A stretch of 12,637 bases of DNA from Eubacterium sp. (GTDB taxonomy: Bacteria; Bacillota_A; Clostridia; Lachnospirales; Lachnospiraceae). The notes beneath the pieces are model-generated. The model worked only from the letters and a program-made list of their open reading frames with translations. It was not told where the DNA came from and did not search any database. This document shows positions 6,965-12,637 of the stretch, one piece after another; position 1 is the first letter of the stretch; each line of letters opens with the position of its first letter. The position numbers and the translations under genes are program-made. The DNA lies in NCBI GenBank assembly GCA_023663915.1, contig JAMPGN010000125.1, positions 1 through 12,637 on the forward strand, read 5' to 3'.

Positions 6965-7555
6965 ATGGTCATCAAAAATGTAAATCTGGAAACGGTGTGC
7001 GGCATTACGAGCAAACTGCCGGAGAACCAGCTGCCGGAGTTCGCTTTTGCCGGAAAGAGCAATGTAGGGAAGTCGTCTTTAATCAACGGGCTTATGAACC
7101 GTAAATCGCTGGCGCGTACCAGTTCCCAACCGGGCAAGACGCAGACGATCAACTACTATAATATCAACGGCGAGATGTATTTTGTCGATCTGCCGGGATA
7201 TGGTTATGCCACTGCCAATGTGAAGGTGAAGGCGCAGTGGGGGAAGATGATCGAAGACTATCTGCATCAGTCAAGGAAGATCCGTGCCGTATTCCTTCTG
7301 GTTGATATCAGGCATGCGCCCTCTGAAAATGACCGGATTATGTACAACTGGATATTGGAACGGGGCTATAAGCCGATCATCATTGCCACCAAACTCGATA
7401 AAATTAAGAGGAGTCAGCTGCAGAAACAGATAAAACTCATTTGTGACACACTTGACGTTGTGGATGACACAACTGTCATACCTTATTCTTCGCTGTCCAA
7501 ACAGGGCAGGGAGGAAATTTATGATCTATTGGACAGGATGTTAGCGAAAGACTGA
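6965..7555 (+). CDS. ysxC: Ribosome biogenesis GTPase YsxC/EngB
   Basis: YsxC (EngB, YihA in other species) is a small GTPase needed for late assembly of the 50S ribosomal subunit. The 196-residue product shows the G1 loop GKSNVGKS (30-37), the switch threonine segment PGKTQT (56-61), G3 DLPGYG (75-80), G4 TKLD (142-145) and a likely G5 region around the SSLSKQG segment. The length is normal. The start lies 6 bases after the lon stop, with AAAGAGGG overlapping the end of lon, so the two genes should be cotranscribed and perhaps translationally coupled. Lon followed by ysxC is also the Bacillus order. Confidence 0.96.
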   Translation: MVIKNVNLETVCGITSKLPENQLPEFAFAGKSNVGKSSLINGLMNRKSLARTSSQPGKTQTINYYNINGEMYFVDLPGYGYATANVKVKAQWGKMIEDYLHQSRKIRAVFLLVDIRHAPSENDRIMYNWILERGYKPIIIATKLDKIKRSQLQKQIKLICDTLDVVDDTTVIPYSSLSKQGREEIYDLLDRMLAKD

Positions 7556-7567
7556 CGGAGGAAGTCT

Positions 7568-8887
7568 ATGAGACAATCGATCAAAACGTATCTTAAAGTA
7601 ATATTAAATCTGGTCACGGCGCTTGCCGTAGTGCTTTTATGTATTTTTCTTCTGCCGAAATGCATATTCTTCTTTATGCCGTTTGTGATCGGCTGGATTA
7701 TTTCCCTGATCGCTTCGCCGGTGGTAAGATTTTTTGAGGAAAAGCTGAAAATAAGGCGCAAAGGCGCTTCGGTCATAGTGATTGTGGCGGTGCTTGCGGC
7801 AGTGATCTTATTGGTCTATGCAGTCGGTTCAAAGCTGGTTCAGGAGGGGATCAGTTTCGTCAATGAACTTCCGGTGTTGTGGGGAAGCGTTATGGACGAA
7901 TTTAGCCAGATAGGAGAGAATCTTGAGGGCGTGTATAATCGTCTCCCGAAAGATATGCAGGATACGCTTGACAGTGTCGGTAATGAGATGGGGGCATATT
8001 TTGGCGCGATCATGGAAGGAGTCGGAACGCCTACTTTTGAGGCAGTCGGAAACGTCGCCAAGCAGCTTCCGGATATCTTTTTAGGGGTCGTGATGGGTAT
8101 CCTGTCGGCATATTTTTTCGTGGCGGACAAAAGCTATATGTCAAATATCATGAAGAAATATGTACCGGATGCCATCAGATATCGGGTCGATTTGATTCGC
8201 AGAAGTTTCCGTAATGCGGTGGGCGGCTATTTCAAAGCGCAGTTTAAGATTGAGTGCTGGATTTATCTGCTGCTGGTTGTTGGGCTTCTCGCGCTGCATG
8301 TGCGGTATGCGCTGCTCGTTGCCGTGGGAATCGCCTTTCTGGATTTCCTGCCGGTGTTCGGGACGGGGACGGTCATGATTCCGTGGGCGATTATCGAGAT
8401 TTTGAGCAAAGACTATAAGATGGCGGTAGGACTGCTCATTATCTGGTGCGTTGGTCAGCTTGTACGTCAGATGATACAACCCAAGATCGTGGGCGATTCC
8501 ATGGGAATGGAGCCGATCCCGACCCTTTTTCTTCTGTTTATCGGATATAAGGCAGCGGGCGTGCTCGGTATGATTCTCGCGGTTCCGATCGGGATCATTG
8601 TGATGAATCTGTATGAGGAAGGCGTGTTTGACACCACAAAGCAGAGCATTCAGATACTCGTGGCGGGGTTTAACAAATTCCGCCGGATACGCCCCGAAGA
8701 CACGGCGATCGTCGAGGAGTATGAGAAAGAAGTGGAGACGACTTATCAGAGGGAATTGCAATCGGTCCAGGAAGGCGAAAGGGAGAGGGAAGAGGAGGCA
8801 CAGATTAGGATCGAAGAGCCGCTTATCATCAAGAAGATTATCTCCAAGAAGTCAGAGTGGGATGATGCAAAGAATGGTGATAAGTAA
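7568..8887 (+). CDS. AI-2E family membrane protein, YtvI-like
   Basis: This is a multi-pass membrane protein of the AI-2E/PerM (former UPF0118) family. Members have been linked to small-molecule or ion export, and the Clostridia/Bacillus branch YtvI to sporulation. Hydrophobic segments lie near residues 11-30, 34-50, 67-88, 166-185, 230-257, 263-280, 285-298, 316-348. The conserved core shows DFLPVFGTGTVMIPWA (259-274) and QPKIVGDSMGMEP (304-316). The first resembles the YtvI group, hence the subgroup guess. About 70 residues at the C-terminus (370-439) are strongly charged and hydrophilic, longer than a minimal family member, and should lie in the cytoplasm. GGAGG (7557-7561) precedes ATG 7568, only 12 bases after ysxC, so it belongs to the lon-ysxC transcript. 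Its substrate is unknown. Confidence 0.88.
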   Translation: MRQSIKTYLKVILNLVTALAVVLLCIFLLPKCIFFFMPFVIGWIISLIASPVVRFFEEKLKIRRKGASVIVIVAVLAAVILLVYAVGSKLVQEGISFVNELPVLWGSVMDEFSQIGENLEGVYNRLPKDMQDTLDSVGNEMGAYFGAIMEGVGTPTFEAVGNVAKQLPDIFLGVVMGILSAYFFVADKSYMSNIMKKYVPDAIRYRVDLIRRSFRNAVGGYFKAQFKIECWIYLLLVVGLLALHVRYALLVAVGIAFLDFLPVFGTGTVMIPWAIIEILSKDYKMAVGLLIIWCVGQLVRQMIQPKIVGDSMGMEPIPTLFLLFIGYKAAGVLGMILAVPIGIIVMNLYEEGVFDTTKQSIQILVAGFNKFRRIRPEDTAIVEEYEKEVETTYQRELQSVQEGEREREEEAQIRIEEPLIIKKIISKKSEWDDAKNGDK

Positions 8888-8990
8888 GAAGGCGCAGTAC
8901 TGAGGATATAGAGGGAAGCATACGGAGCATATAGAAAGTATAGAAAAACAAAATATACAGAGCAAATACACACAGAAAGAAGGAATTGAC

Positions 8991-9974
8991 ATGCAGGTTA
9001 CAGTCTATAATTGCAGGGCTTTTGATGAAAAAGATTTATTTACGGAATACGCAAAGGAATTGGGGATCGATCTGGTTTTGTGCGCGGATGCGCCGGATCT
9101 GAATAATGTTTCCCTGTGCAAAGGCAGCCGCTGCGTCGATGTGATCACATCGAAGGTTGACGCGCCGCTGATGTATGCTTTGAAAGAGAATGGAGTGGAG
9201 TATATCACAACCAGGACGATCGGCTATGACCATATCGATTTAGAGGCGGCAAAAGAATGCGGTATCAAGGTAGGCAATGCGCCATATGGACCGCATGGCG
9301 TGGCGGATTATACCGTGATGCTGATTCTCATGTCGATCCGCAAGATGGGAGCGATCCTTGGCAGAACCGCATTGCAGGATTATACGCTTGCAGGTTTAAA
9401 CGGCAGGGAGTTAAAAGATTTGACCGTAGGAGTCATCGGAACGGGAAGAATTGGCGCTACGGTGGTGCGCAGCCTGTCGGGATTCGGATGCCGTATCCTT
9501 GCGTATGATCTTTTTGAAAAAGAGGAGATCAAGCAGTGTGCAGATTATGTCCCACTTGAACAGATCTGGAAAGAAGCGGACGTGATCACGCTGCACACGC
9601 CGCTTACCAACGATAATCATCATCTGATCAACGCAGATACGATTGCACAGATGAAGGACGGTGTGATAATTATTAACACTGCGAGAGGTGCGCTCATCGA
9701 TTCCGACGCTTTTATCGAGGCGATCGAGAACGGCAAAATTGGCGCAGCGGGTCTTGATGTTGTAGAAAATGAGTTCGGACTATACTATTATGACCACAAA
9801 TCGGATATATTAAAGAATAGGGAACTTGCACTCCTTAGGAGCTTTCCGAATGTGATCGTGTCCCACCATATGGCTTTTTATACCAGAAATTATGTGGAGA
9901 CTGTCGTCAAAGACTCCCTTATGAGCTGCAAATGTTATATGGAAGGTAAGGAAAACCCTTGGGAGATCAAGTAA
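8991..9974 (+). CDS. D-lactate dehydrogenase / D-2-hydroxyacid dehydrogenase (NAD-dependent)
   Basis: The enzyme reduces a 2-keto acid, probably pyruvate, to the D-2-hydroxy acid with NADH in the cytoplasm. The 327-residue length fits the D-LDH/VanH group. The nucleotide-binding motif VGVIGTGRIG (146-155) is intact. Catalytic residues can be placed by spacing from Lactobacillus D-LDH: Arg232 in NTARG, Glu261 in DVVENE and His293 in SHHMAFYT. HTPLTNDNHHLIN and the FYT after the histidine favour D-LDH/VanH over phosphoglycerate or formate dehydrogenases. AAGGA precedes ATG 8991 by 7 bases. A 103-base purine-rich spacer without an obvious promoter or terminator separates it from the AI-2E gene. 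A VanZ-family gene follows after about 30 bases, so the pair is probably one transcript. Exact substrate is inference. Confidence 0.9.
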   Translation: MQVTVYNCRAFDEKDLFTEYAKELGIDLVLCADAPDLNNVSLCKGSRCVDVITSKVDAPLMYALKENGVEYITTRTIGYDHIDLEAAKECGIKVGNAPYGPHGVADYTVMLILMSIRKMGAILGRTALQDYTLAGLNGRELKDLTVGVIGTGRIGATVVRSLSGFGCRILAYDLFEKEEIKQCADYVPLEQIWKEADVITLHTPLTNDNHHLINADTIAQMKDGVIIINTARGALIDSDAFIEAIENGKIGAAGLDVVENEFGLYYYDHKSDILKNRELALLRSFPNVIVSHHMAFYTRNYVETVVKDSLMSCKCYMEGKENPWEIK

Positions 9975-9989
9975 CCGTAAAGAAAATGT

Positions 9990-9995
9990 AAGGAG
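9990..9995 (+). promoter_or_regulatory. Ribosome binding site of the VanZ-like gene
   Basis: AAGGAG lies 8 bases before ATG 10004 and only 5 bases before the in-frame GTG 10001. The spacing favours ATG 10004, shortening the protein by one residue relative to a GTG start. Confidence 0.6.
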
Positions 9996-10003
9996 AATGC
10001 GTG

Positions 10004-10573
10004 ATGCAAAAAAGAACCCCGTGGAAGGTCTGGTTGAAATTCTTTTTTGCCGTCTACATTTTGTTTGTTATCAAAGTCATCATTTTCAAGTATCCGATCG
10101 AGCAGCTTCGCGCGATTGCGGCAACATGGCAGAGAAGCGTTATTCTTGAAGGGCTTGGAACAGCTAATTTCATACCGTTTAAAACGATTAAAATGTATAT
10201 AGACTATGCATATAAATTGAATAGCGTGGAAAATCTGGCGGGAAACATTCTCGTTTTCGTGCCGCTGGGTTTCCTGCTTCCGATGCTGTCGGATGAGTGC
10301 AGGCAGTTTTATGCGGTGATGCTCAATTCCTTCGCTTTTGTGGTCGGTATCGAGATCTTCCAGCTTTTCAGCGCGTTTGGAGCGTTTGACGTGGATGATA
10401 TTCTGTTAAACTGTCTTGGTGCGGCGATGGGGTACGGATGTTATCGTCTGCTTGCCAGATTTTATAAAAAGAAGGGAAGTTTTATAAAGAAAAGCGTTAT
10501 CAGTAAGGAGATCGAATGCAGTATCGCAAGGACAGTGATCGGCAGACAGCCGGTTGAGAAGATAGAAGATTGA
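10004..10573 (+). CDS. VanZ family membrane protein
   Basis: VanZ-family proteins are small integral membrane proteins. The founding member gives low-level teicoplanin resistance, but most chromosomal members have no known role. The 189-residue product shows the family pattern: a first membrane helix at about 10-28, ANFIPFKTI (54-62), NLAGNILVFVPLGFLLP (77-93), a third hydrophobic stretch at about 104-123 that includes GIEIFQL, then AFDVDDILLNCLGAAMGY (127-144) with the conserved acidic pair. The C-terminal ~35 residues are basic and hydrophilic, probably cytoplasmic. It follows the dehydrogenase gene by 29 bases and likely shares its transcript. No glycopeptide ligase or dipeptidase gene is present, so a resistance function should not be assumed. 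Confidence 0.88.
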   Translation: MQKRTPWKVWLKFFFAVYILFVIKVIIFKYPIEQLRAIAATWQRSVILEGLGTANFIPFKTIKMYIDYAYKLNSVENLAGNILVFVPLGFLLPMLSDECRQFYAVMLNSFAFVVGIEIFQLFSAFGAFDVDDILLNCLGAAMGYGCYRLLARFYKKKGSFIKKSVISKEIECSIARTVIGRQPVEKIED

Positions 10574-10584
10574 GATAATAAGGG

Positions 10585-10613
10585 TTGAATGGAGACGAAA
10601 AAAGGGATACAAT
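10585..10613 (+). promoter_or_regulatory. Putative sigma-A promoter for the DUF308 gene
   Basis: TTGAAT (10585-10590) and TACAAT (10608-10613) are separated by exactly 17 bases. They match the -35 and -10 consensus at 4 of 6 and 5 of 6 positions. Transcription would begin near 10620, just before the ribosome site GGGAGGAG (10623-10630), giving a very short leader. Confidence 0.5.
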
Positions 10614-10636
10614 AATGTAAACGGGAGGAGATTTGT

Positions 10637-11227
10637 ATGACAGATATTTTAAAGAAACTAAAGACAAATATTGTGATTTCGGCGGTGCTTTGTATCGTGC
10701 TCGGCGTTGTGCTGGTGGTATGGCCGGATATGTCCATGCAGGTTGCGTGCGTTGCGATTGGAGTGGTGCTTCTGCTCGGCGGAGTCGTGCGGCTGGTGCA
10801 GTATTTTGTGGTGAGGGACGGGAGCATATATGCACAGATGAATCTGATCATGGGAATTGTCCTTGCCGTGGTCGGCATCTGGATTGTGTTAAAGCCGGAG
10901 AAAGTGCTGGCGATCATTCCGATCATCATAGGTATCGTGATCGTTTTGCATGGACTGAACAATTTACAGCAGGCGATCACGCTCTGCAAGGATAAATATG
11001 ACAAATGGTGGGTCGCGCTGATTCTCGGACTGCTCACCGTGGGATTCGGCGTTCTGCTGATATGCAGACCCTTTGCGGCGCTTGATACGGTTGTCATGCT
11101 GATTGGTATCTTCTTAATCTATGATGGACTGTCTGATCTGTGGATTGTTTCAAGGATATACCGGACTGCTAAGGAGATGAAGCAGGTGGCGGAAGCGCTT
11201 GACGTGGAGGCGGAAGAGATCGAGTAA
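10637..11227 (+). CDS. DUF308 / HdeD-family membrane protein
   Basis: The 196-residue product is almost wholly hydrophobic. It has about six membrane segments (roughly 10-30, 33-55, 68-85, 88-107, 124-144, 147-168) arranged as repeated two-helix units, each containing a Gly-rich helix followed by a short loop such as VVWPDMS, VLKPEKV or ICRPFAAL. The small loop Pro in each unit is typical of the DUF308/HdeD family. HdeD is linked to acid resistance in E. coli, but the family function is unknown elsewhere. The C-terminal tail (about 170-196) is charged and ends in Glu-rich residues. GGGAGGAG precedes ATG 10637, and a promoter match lies just upstream, so it may be expressed independently of the VanZ-like gene. 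Confidence 0.82.
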   Translation: MTDILKKLKTNIVISAVLCIVLGVVLVVWPDMSMQVACVAIGVVLLLGGVVRLVQYFVVRDGSIYAQMNLIMGIVLAVVGIWIVLKPEKVLAIIPIIIGIVIVLHGLNNLQQAITLCKDKYDKWWVALILGLLTVGFGVLLICRPFAALDTVVMLIGIFLIYDGLSDLWIVSRIYRTAKEMKQVAEALDVEAEEIE

Positions 11228-11292
11228 GAAAATATACAGACAGAAGACATTCTCTGTTCGGACTGGCAGTATCAAGTTAAGAAAATTTAGGC

Positions 11293-11321
11293 TTGTATAT
11301 TTTTGAAAGAAGTACTAAAAT
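11293..11321 (+). promoter_or_regulatory. Possible promoter for the 155-residue protein
   Basis: TTGTAT (11293-11298) and TAAAAT (11316-11321) are 17 bases apart; the -10 matches 5 of 6 positions, the -35 only 3 of 6. A start near 11328 would leave a leader of about 43 bases before ATG 11371 and exclude the upstream in-frame starts TTG 11293 and ATG 11323. Confidence 0.4.
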
Positions 11322-11370
11322 AATGGCAGAAAGAATAAATCCTTGTGATGTTAGAAAGAGGGAATATTGT

Positions 11371-11838
11371 ATGACGATCGGAGCTTTGAGTGCATACGGT
11401 TTTCAGCCATATGTCTACAACACGAATACGGTAAGCGCATCGAGCATGAATAAGTTATCTAGGATATCGGATGATGTGTTGGATAAGAAGATTGATTACA
11501 GCGAACTTGCGGACGAGAGCAAGAACGTGAATCCGCTTAAGAAGGGGCAGACGCTTGATTTTCAAGCTATGCTTGAGATGCAGATGCAGCGCGGACAGAA
11601 CAATGCGGTAAGGGTCATGAAACCGGCGCAGACACAGGAAGATGATGGTGAGGCAGAGCAGGCTTCTGAGGCAGCTATCGTGCAGATGAATGAGACGGCA
11701 GTGAAGGCAGCAGAGCAGACTGCGGCGGTAACGGTGGATGGCAGTGCGGATATGGCGGACGCGAATGCTGGAAATGCGAATATCAGCTATCAGATGCAGC
11801 AGGCGTTGAATGCGTATGAGATGTTTATGACGGCGTAA
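11371..11838 (+). CDS. Hypothetical protein, Lachnospiraceae-type, unknown function
   Basis: I do not recognise a function. ATG 11371 is chosen because GAGGG (11358-11362) lies 8 bases upstream; ATG 11323 lacks a ribosome site. The 155-residue product has no signal peptide and no membrane segment. Its N-terminal half looks conserved in style: GALSAYGFQPYVYNTNT (4-20), SSMNKLSRISDD (24-35), NPLKKGQTLDFQAM (54-67) and QRGQNNAVRVMKP (73-85). An acidic, Ala/Glu-rich low-complexity stretch follows (about 88-136). The C-terminus returns to an ordered-looking SYQMQQALNAYEMFM (139-153), probably helical. From memory, small proteins with a similar YNTN/NPL..GQ.. layout occur in Lachnospiraceae, but I cannot confirm this here. 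It appears to be a single-gene unit with a possible promoter and a strong terminator. Confidence 0.8.
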   Translation: MTIGALSAYGFQPYVYNTNTVSASSMNKLSRISDDVLDKKIDYSELADESKNVNPLKKGQTLDFQAMLEMQMQRGQNNAVRVMKPAQTQEDDGEAEQASEAAIVQMNETAVKAAEQTAAVTVDGSADMADANAGNANISYQMQQALNAYEMFMTA

Positions 11839-11864
11839 GAGACAGATTATAGGAAGAGTAGAAG

Positions 11865-11897
11865 AAGACTCCCCCGATGGATGGGGGAGTCTTTTTT
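11865..11897 (+). terminator. Strong intrinsic terminator, probably bidirectional
   Basis: AAGACTCCCCC (11865-11875) pairs perfectly with GGGGGAGTCTT (11883-11893) around a 7-base loop GATGGAT, followed by a T-run through 11897. It ends the 155-residue protein gene. On the opposite strand the stem is followed by TCTTCT-type sequence, so it may also serve thiT, which converges from the right. Confidence 0.93.
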
Positions 11898-11910
11898 GGT
11901 GATAGGCAGC

Positions 11911-12637
11911 CTACATTAACGCCATCGCCTTAATCCGTCCCATCCCGCTGCGGACGGCAGGAACACATAAGATTAGGATGGTGACGGCGGCTTCCGCGAA
12001 AATATAGATCGCATTGTAGACGATGGAATAGGTAAGCGCGCCCCATCCTTCCCATGCGTAGGAGCCGAAGAAGATCCAGCCGGAAATGACGGCGAAAATA
12101 TAGCGTCCAATGATTCCGGCCAGATAGCCTTTGACTAAACCATATTTCGCATTGGAAAAGAAACCGGACAGCCCCAATGCACCGAATGCAAGAAGATAGT
12201 CCACGACAAGCTGCATCGGGAACAGTACATACGGATCGATCAAAAGCTGCAGAATGCCGTAGGCAACTCCCGTCATGAGTCCGGCTCCCAGCCCGAAAAA
12301 GTATCCCGGCAGGCAGATGACCAGCATGGACAATAGCGTGATCGAGCCGCCGGTGGGAAAATGGAATAGTTTGATGTTGGAAAGAACCGTTCCGAGGGCG
12401 ATCGCGGCGGCACAGAAAACAAGCTGTTTGACGCTCAGGCGGCTTTGACTAGCGGTGACTGCCGTGTCAGTATTTCCTTTGGCGTTTAGTGCACTGTTTT
12501 GCTTTGCGGCGTATTTTCCGGCATACCGACGTGCAAAGATGACTGCAACGGTCAATAGGATGATAATGGCAGCAATGAGCAGCACATTGCCCAGAGTGGT
12601 AGGGACATAAGTAGTTTCGCCCCATTCGTTTACGACG
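11911..12637 (-). CDS. thiT: Energy-coupled thiamine transporter S-component ThiT, 5' end beyond window
   Basis: ThiT is the membrane substrate-binding (S) component of an ECF-type vitamin importer. It captures thiamine and works with a shared EcfT-EcfA-EcfA' energising module, which is not in this window. Recognisable family segments are FPTGGSITLLSML, GVAYGILQLLIDPYV, FPMQLVVDYLLAFGALGL, GRYIFAVISGWIFFGSYA and YSIVYNAIYIFAE, spread over six hydrophobic helices. A GTG at 12585 could start a 224-residue protein. However, the frame stays open to the window edge and encodes VVNEWGETTYVPTTLGN immediately before an extra hydrophobic helix, so the true start is probably to the right, outside. That adds an N-terminal membrane segment and a polar linker (about 40 residues) not present in compact ThiT proteins. 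A TPP riboswitch, common before such genes, would lie outside the window and cannot be judged. Confidence 0.92.
   Translation of the reverse strand, partial: VVNEWGETTYVPTTLGNVLLIAAIIILLTVAVIFARRYAGKYAAKQNSALNAKGNTDTAVTASQSRLSVKQLVFCAAAIALGTVLSNIKLFHFPTGGSITLLSMLVICLPGYFFGLGAGLMTGVAYGILQLLIDPYVLFPMQLVVDYLLAFGALGLSGFFSNAKYGLVKGYLAGIIGRYIFAVISGWIFFGSYAWEGWGALTYSIVYNAIYIFAEAAVTILILCVPAVRSGMGRIKAMALM

Noticed and set aside
8141..8761. Antisense open frame of 206 codons opposite the AI-2E gene
   Set aside because: Asn/His/Arg-rich shadow of a membrane-protein gene; no motif or ribosome site.
10001..10573. Glycopeptide-resistance gene cluster
   Set aside because: Only VanZ- and VanH-family members are present; the D-Ala-D-Lac ligase, dipeptidase and regulators required for vancomycin resistance are absent.
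10462..11097. Antisense open frame of 211 codons opposite the VanZ and DUF308 genes
   Set aside because: Ser/Thr/Ile-rich shadow composition, spans two real genes on the other strand and shows no domain.
11228..11292. Terminator after the DUF308 gene
   Set aside because: Only a 5-bp imperfect stem (ACAGA/TCTGT-like) without a T-tract was found.

Overview
The window looks like chromosomal DNA from a Gram-positive Clostridia-type bacterium (Bacillota, most likely Lachnospiraceae). This rests on protein family resemblance: a low-to-mid GC housekeeping protease cluster with strong AGGAGG-type ribosome sites, a YtvI-like AI-2E membrane protein, an ECF-type thiamine S-component (ThiT) and a small Lachnospiraceae-style protein of unknown function. 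No phage, IS element, CRISPR array, tRNA or rRNA was seen.

Region by region on the + strand: (1) 1-912, the 3' part of a NitT/TauT-like ABC ATPase whose frame stays open through the left edge and begins with a Glu/Lys/Ala repeat encoded by a purine-rich tandem repeat; (2) 1017-6958, the protein quality-control block tig-clpP-clpX-lon; (3) 6965-8887, ysxC (ribosome-assembly GTPase) and an AI-2E/YtvI-like membrane protein, spaced so tightly behind lon that all three are probably cotranscribed; (4) 8991-10573, a D-lactate/D-2-hydroxyacid dehydrogenase and a VanZ-family membrane protein; (5) 10637-11227, a DUF308/HdeD-type membrane protein with a good promoter match; (6) 11371-11838, a small protein of unknown function, closed by a clear intrinsic terminator; (7) 11911 to the right edge, thiT on the - strand, convergent with everything else and cut by the window end.

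The genes of block 2 work together: trigger factor meets nascent chains at the ribosome exit, ClpX unfolds substrates into the ClpP chamber, and Lon is the second ATP-dependent protease. The order tig-clpP-clpX-lon resembles that of Proteobacteria, while lon followed by ysxC resembles Bacillus.

The most interesting non-coding signal is the clpP-clpX spacer. It holds three copies of one 15-18 bp sequence (forward, inverted, forward) around a small hairpin, so two large RNA folds exclude each other. Other points worth a look are the apparently fused ABC ATPase with its repetitive linker and internal insertion, an insertion in Lon, a tandem repeat/hairpin just before lon, the extra N-terminal membrane segment of ThiT, and the unknown 155-residue protein. 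I did not find convincing evidence of a wholly new multi-gene system.
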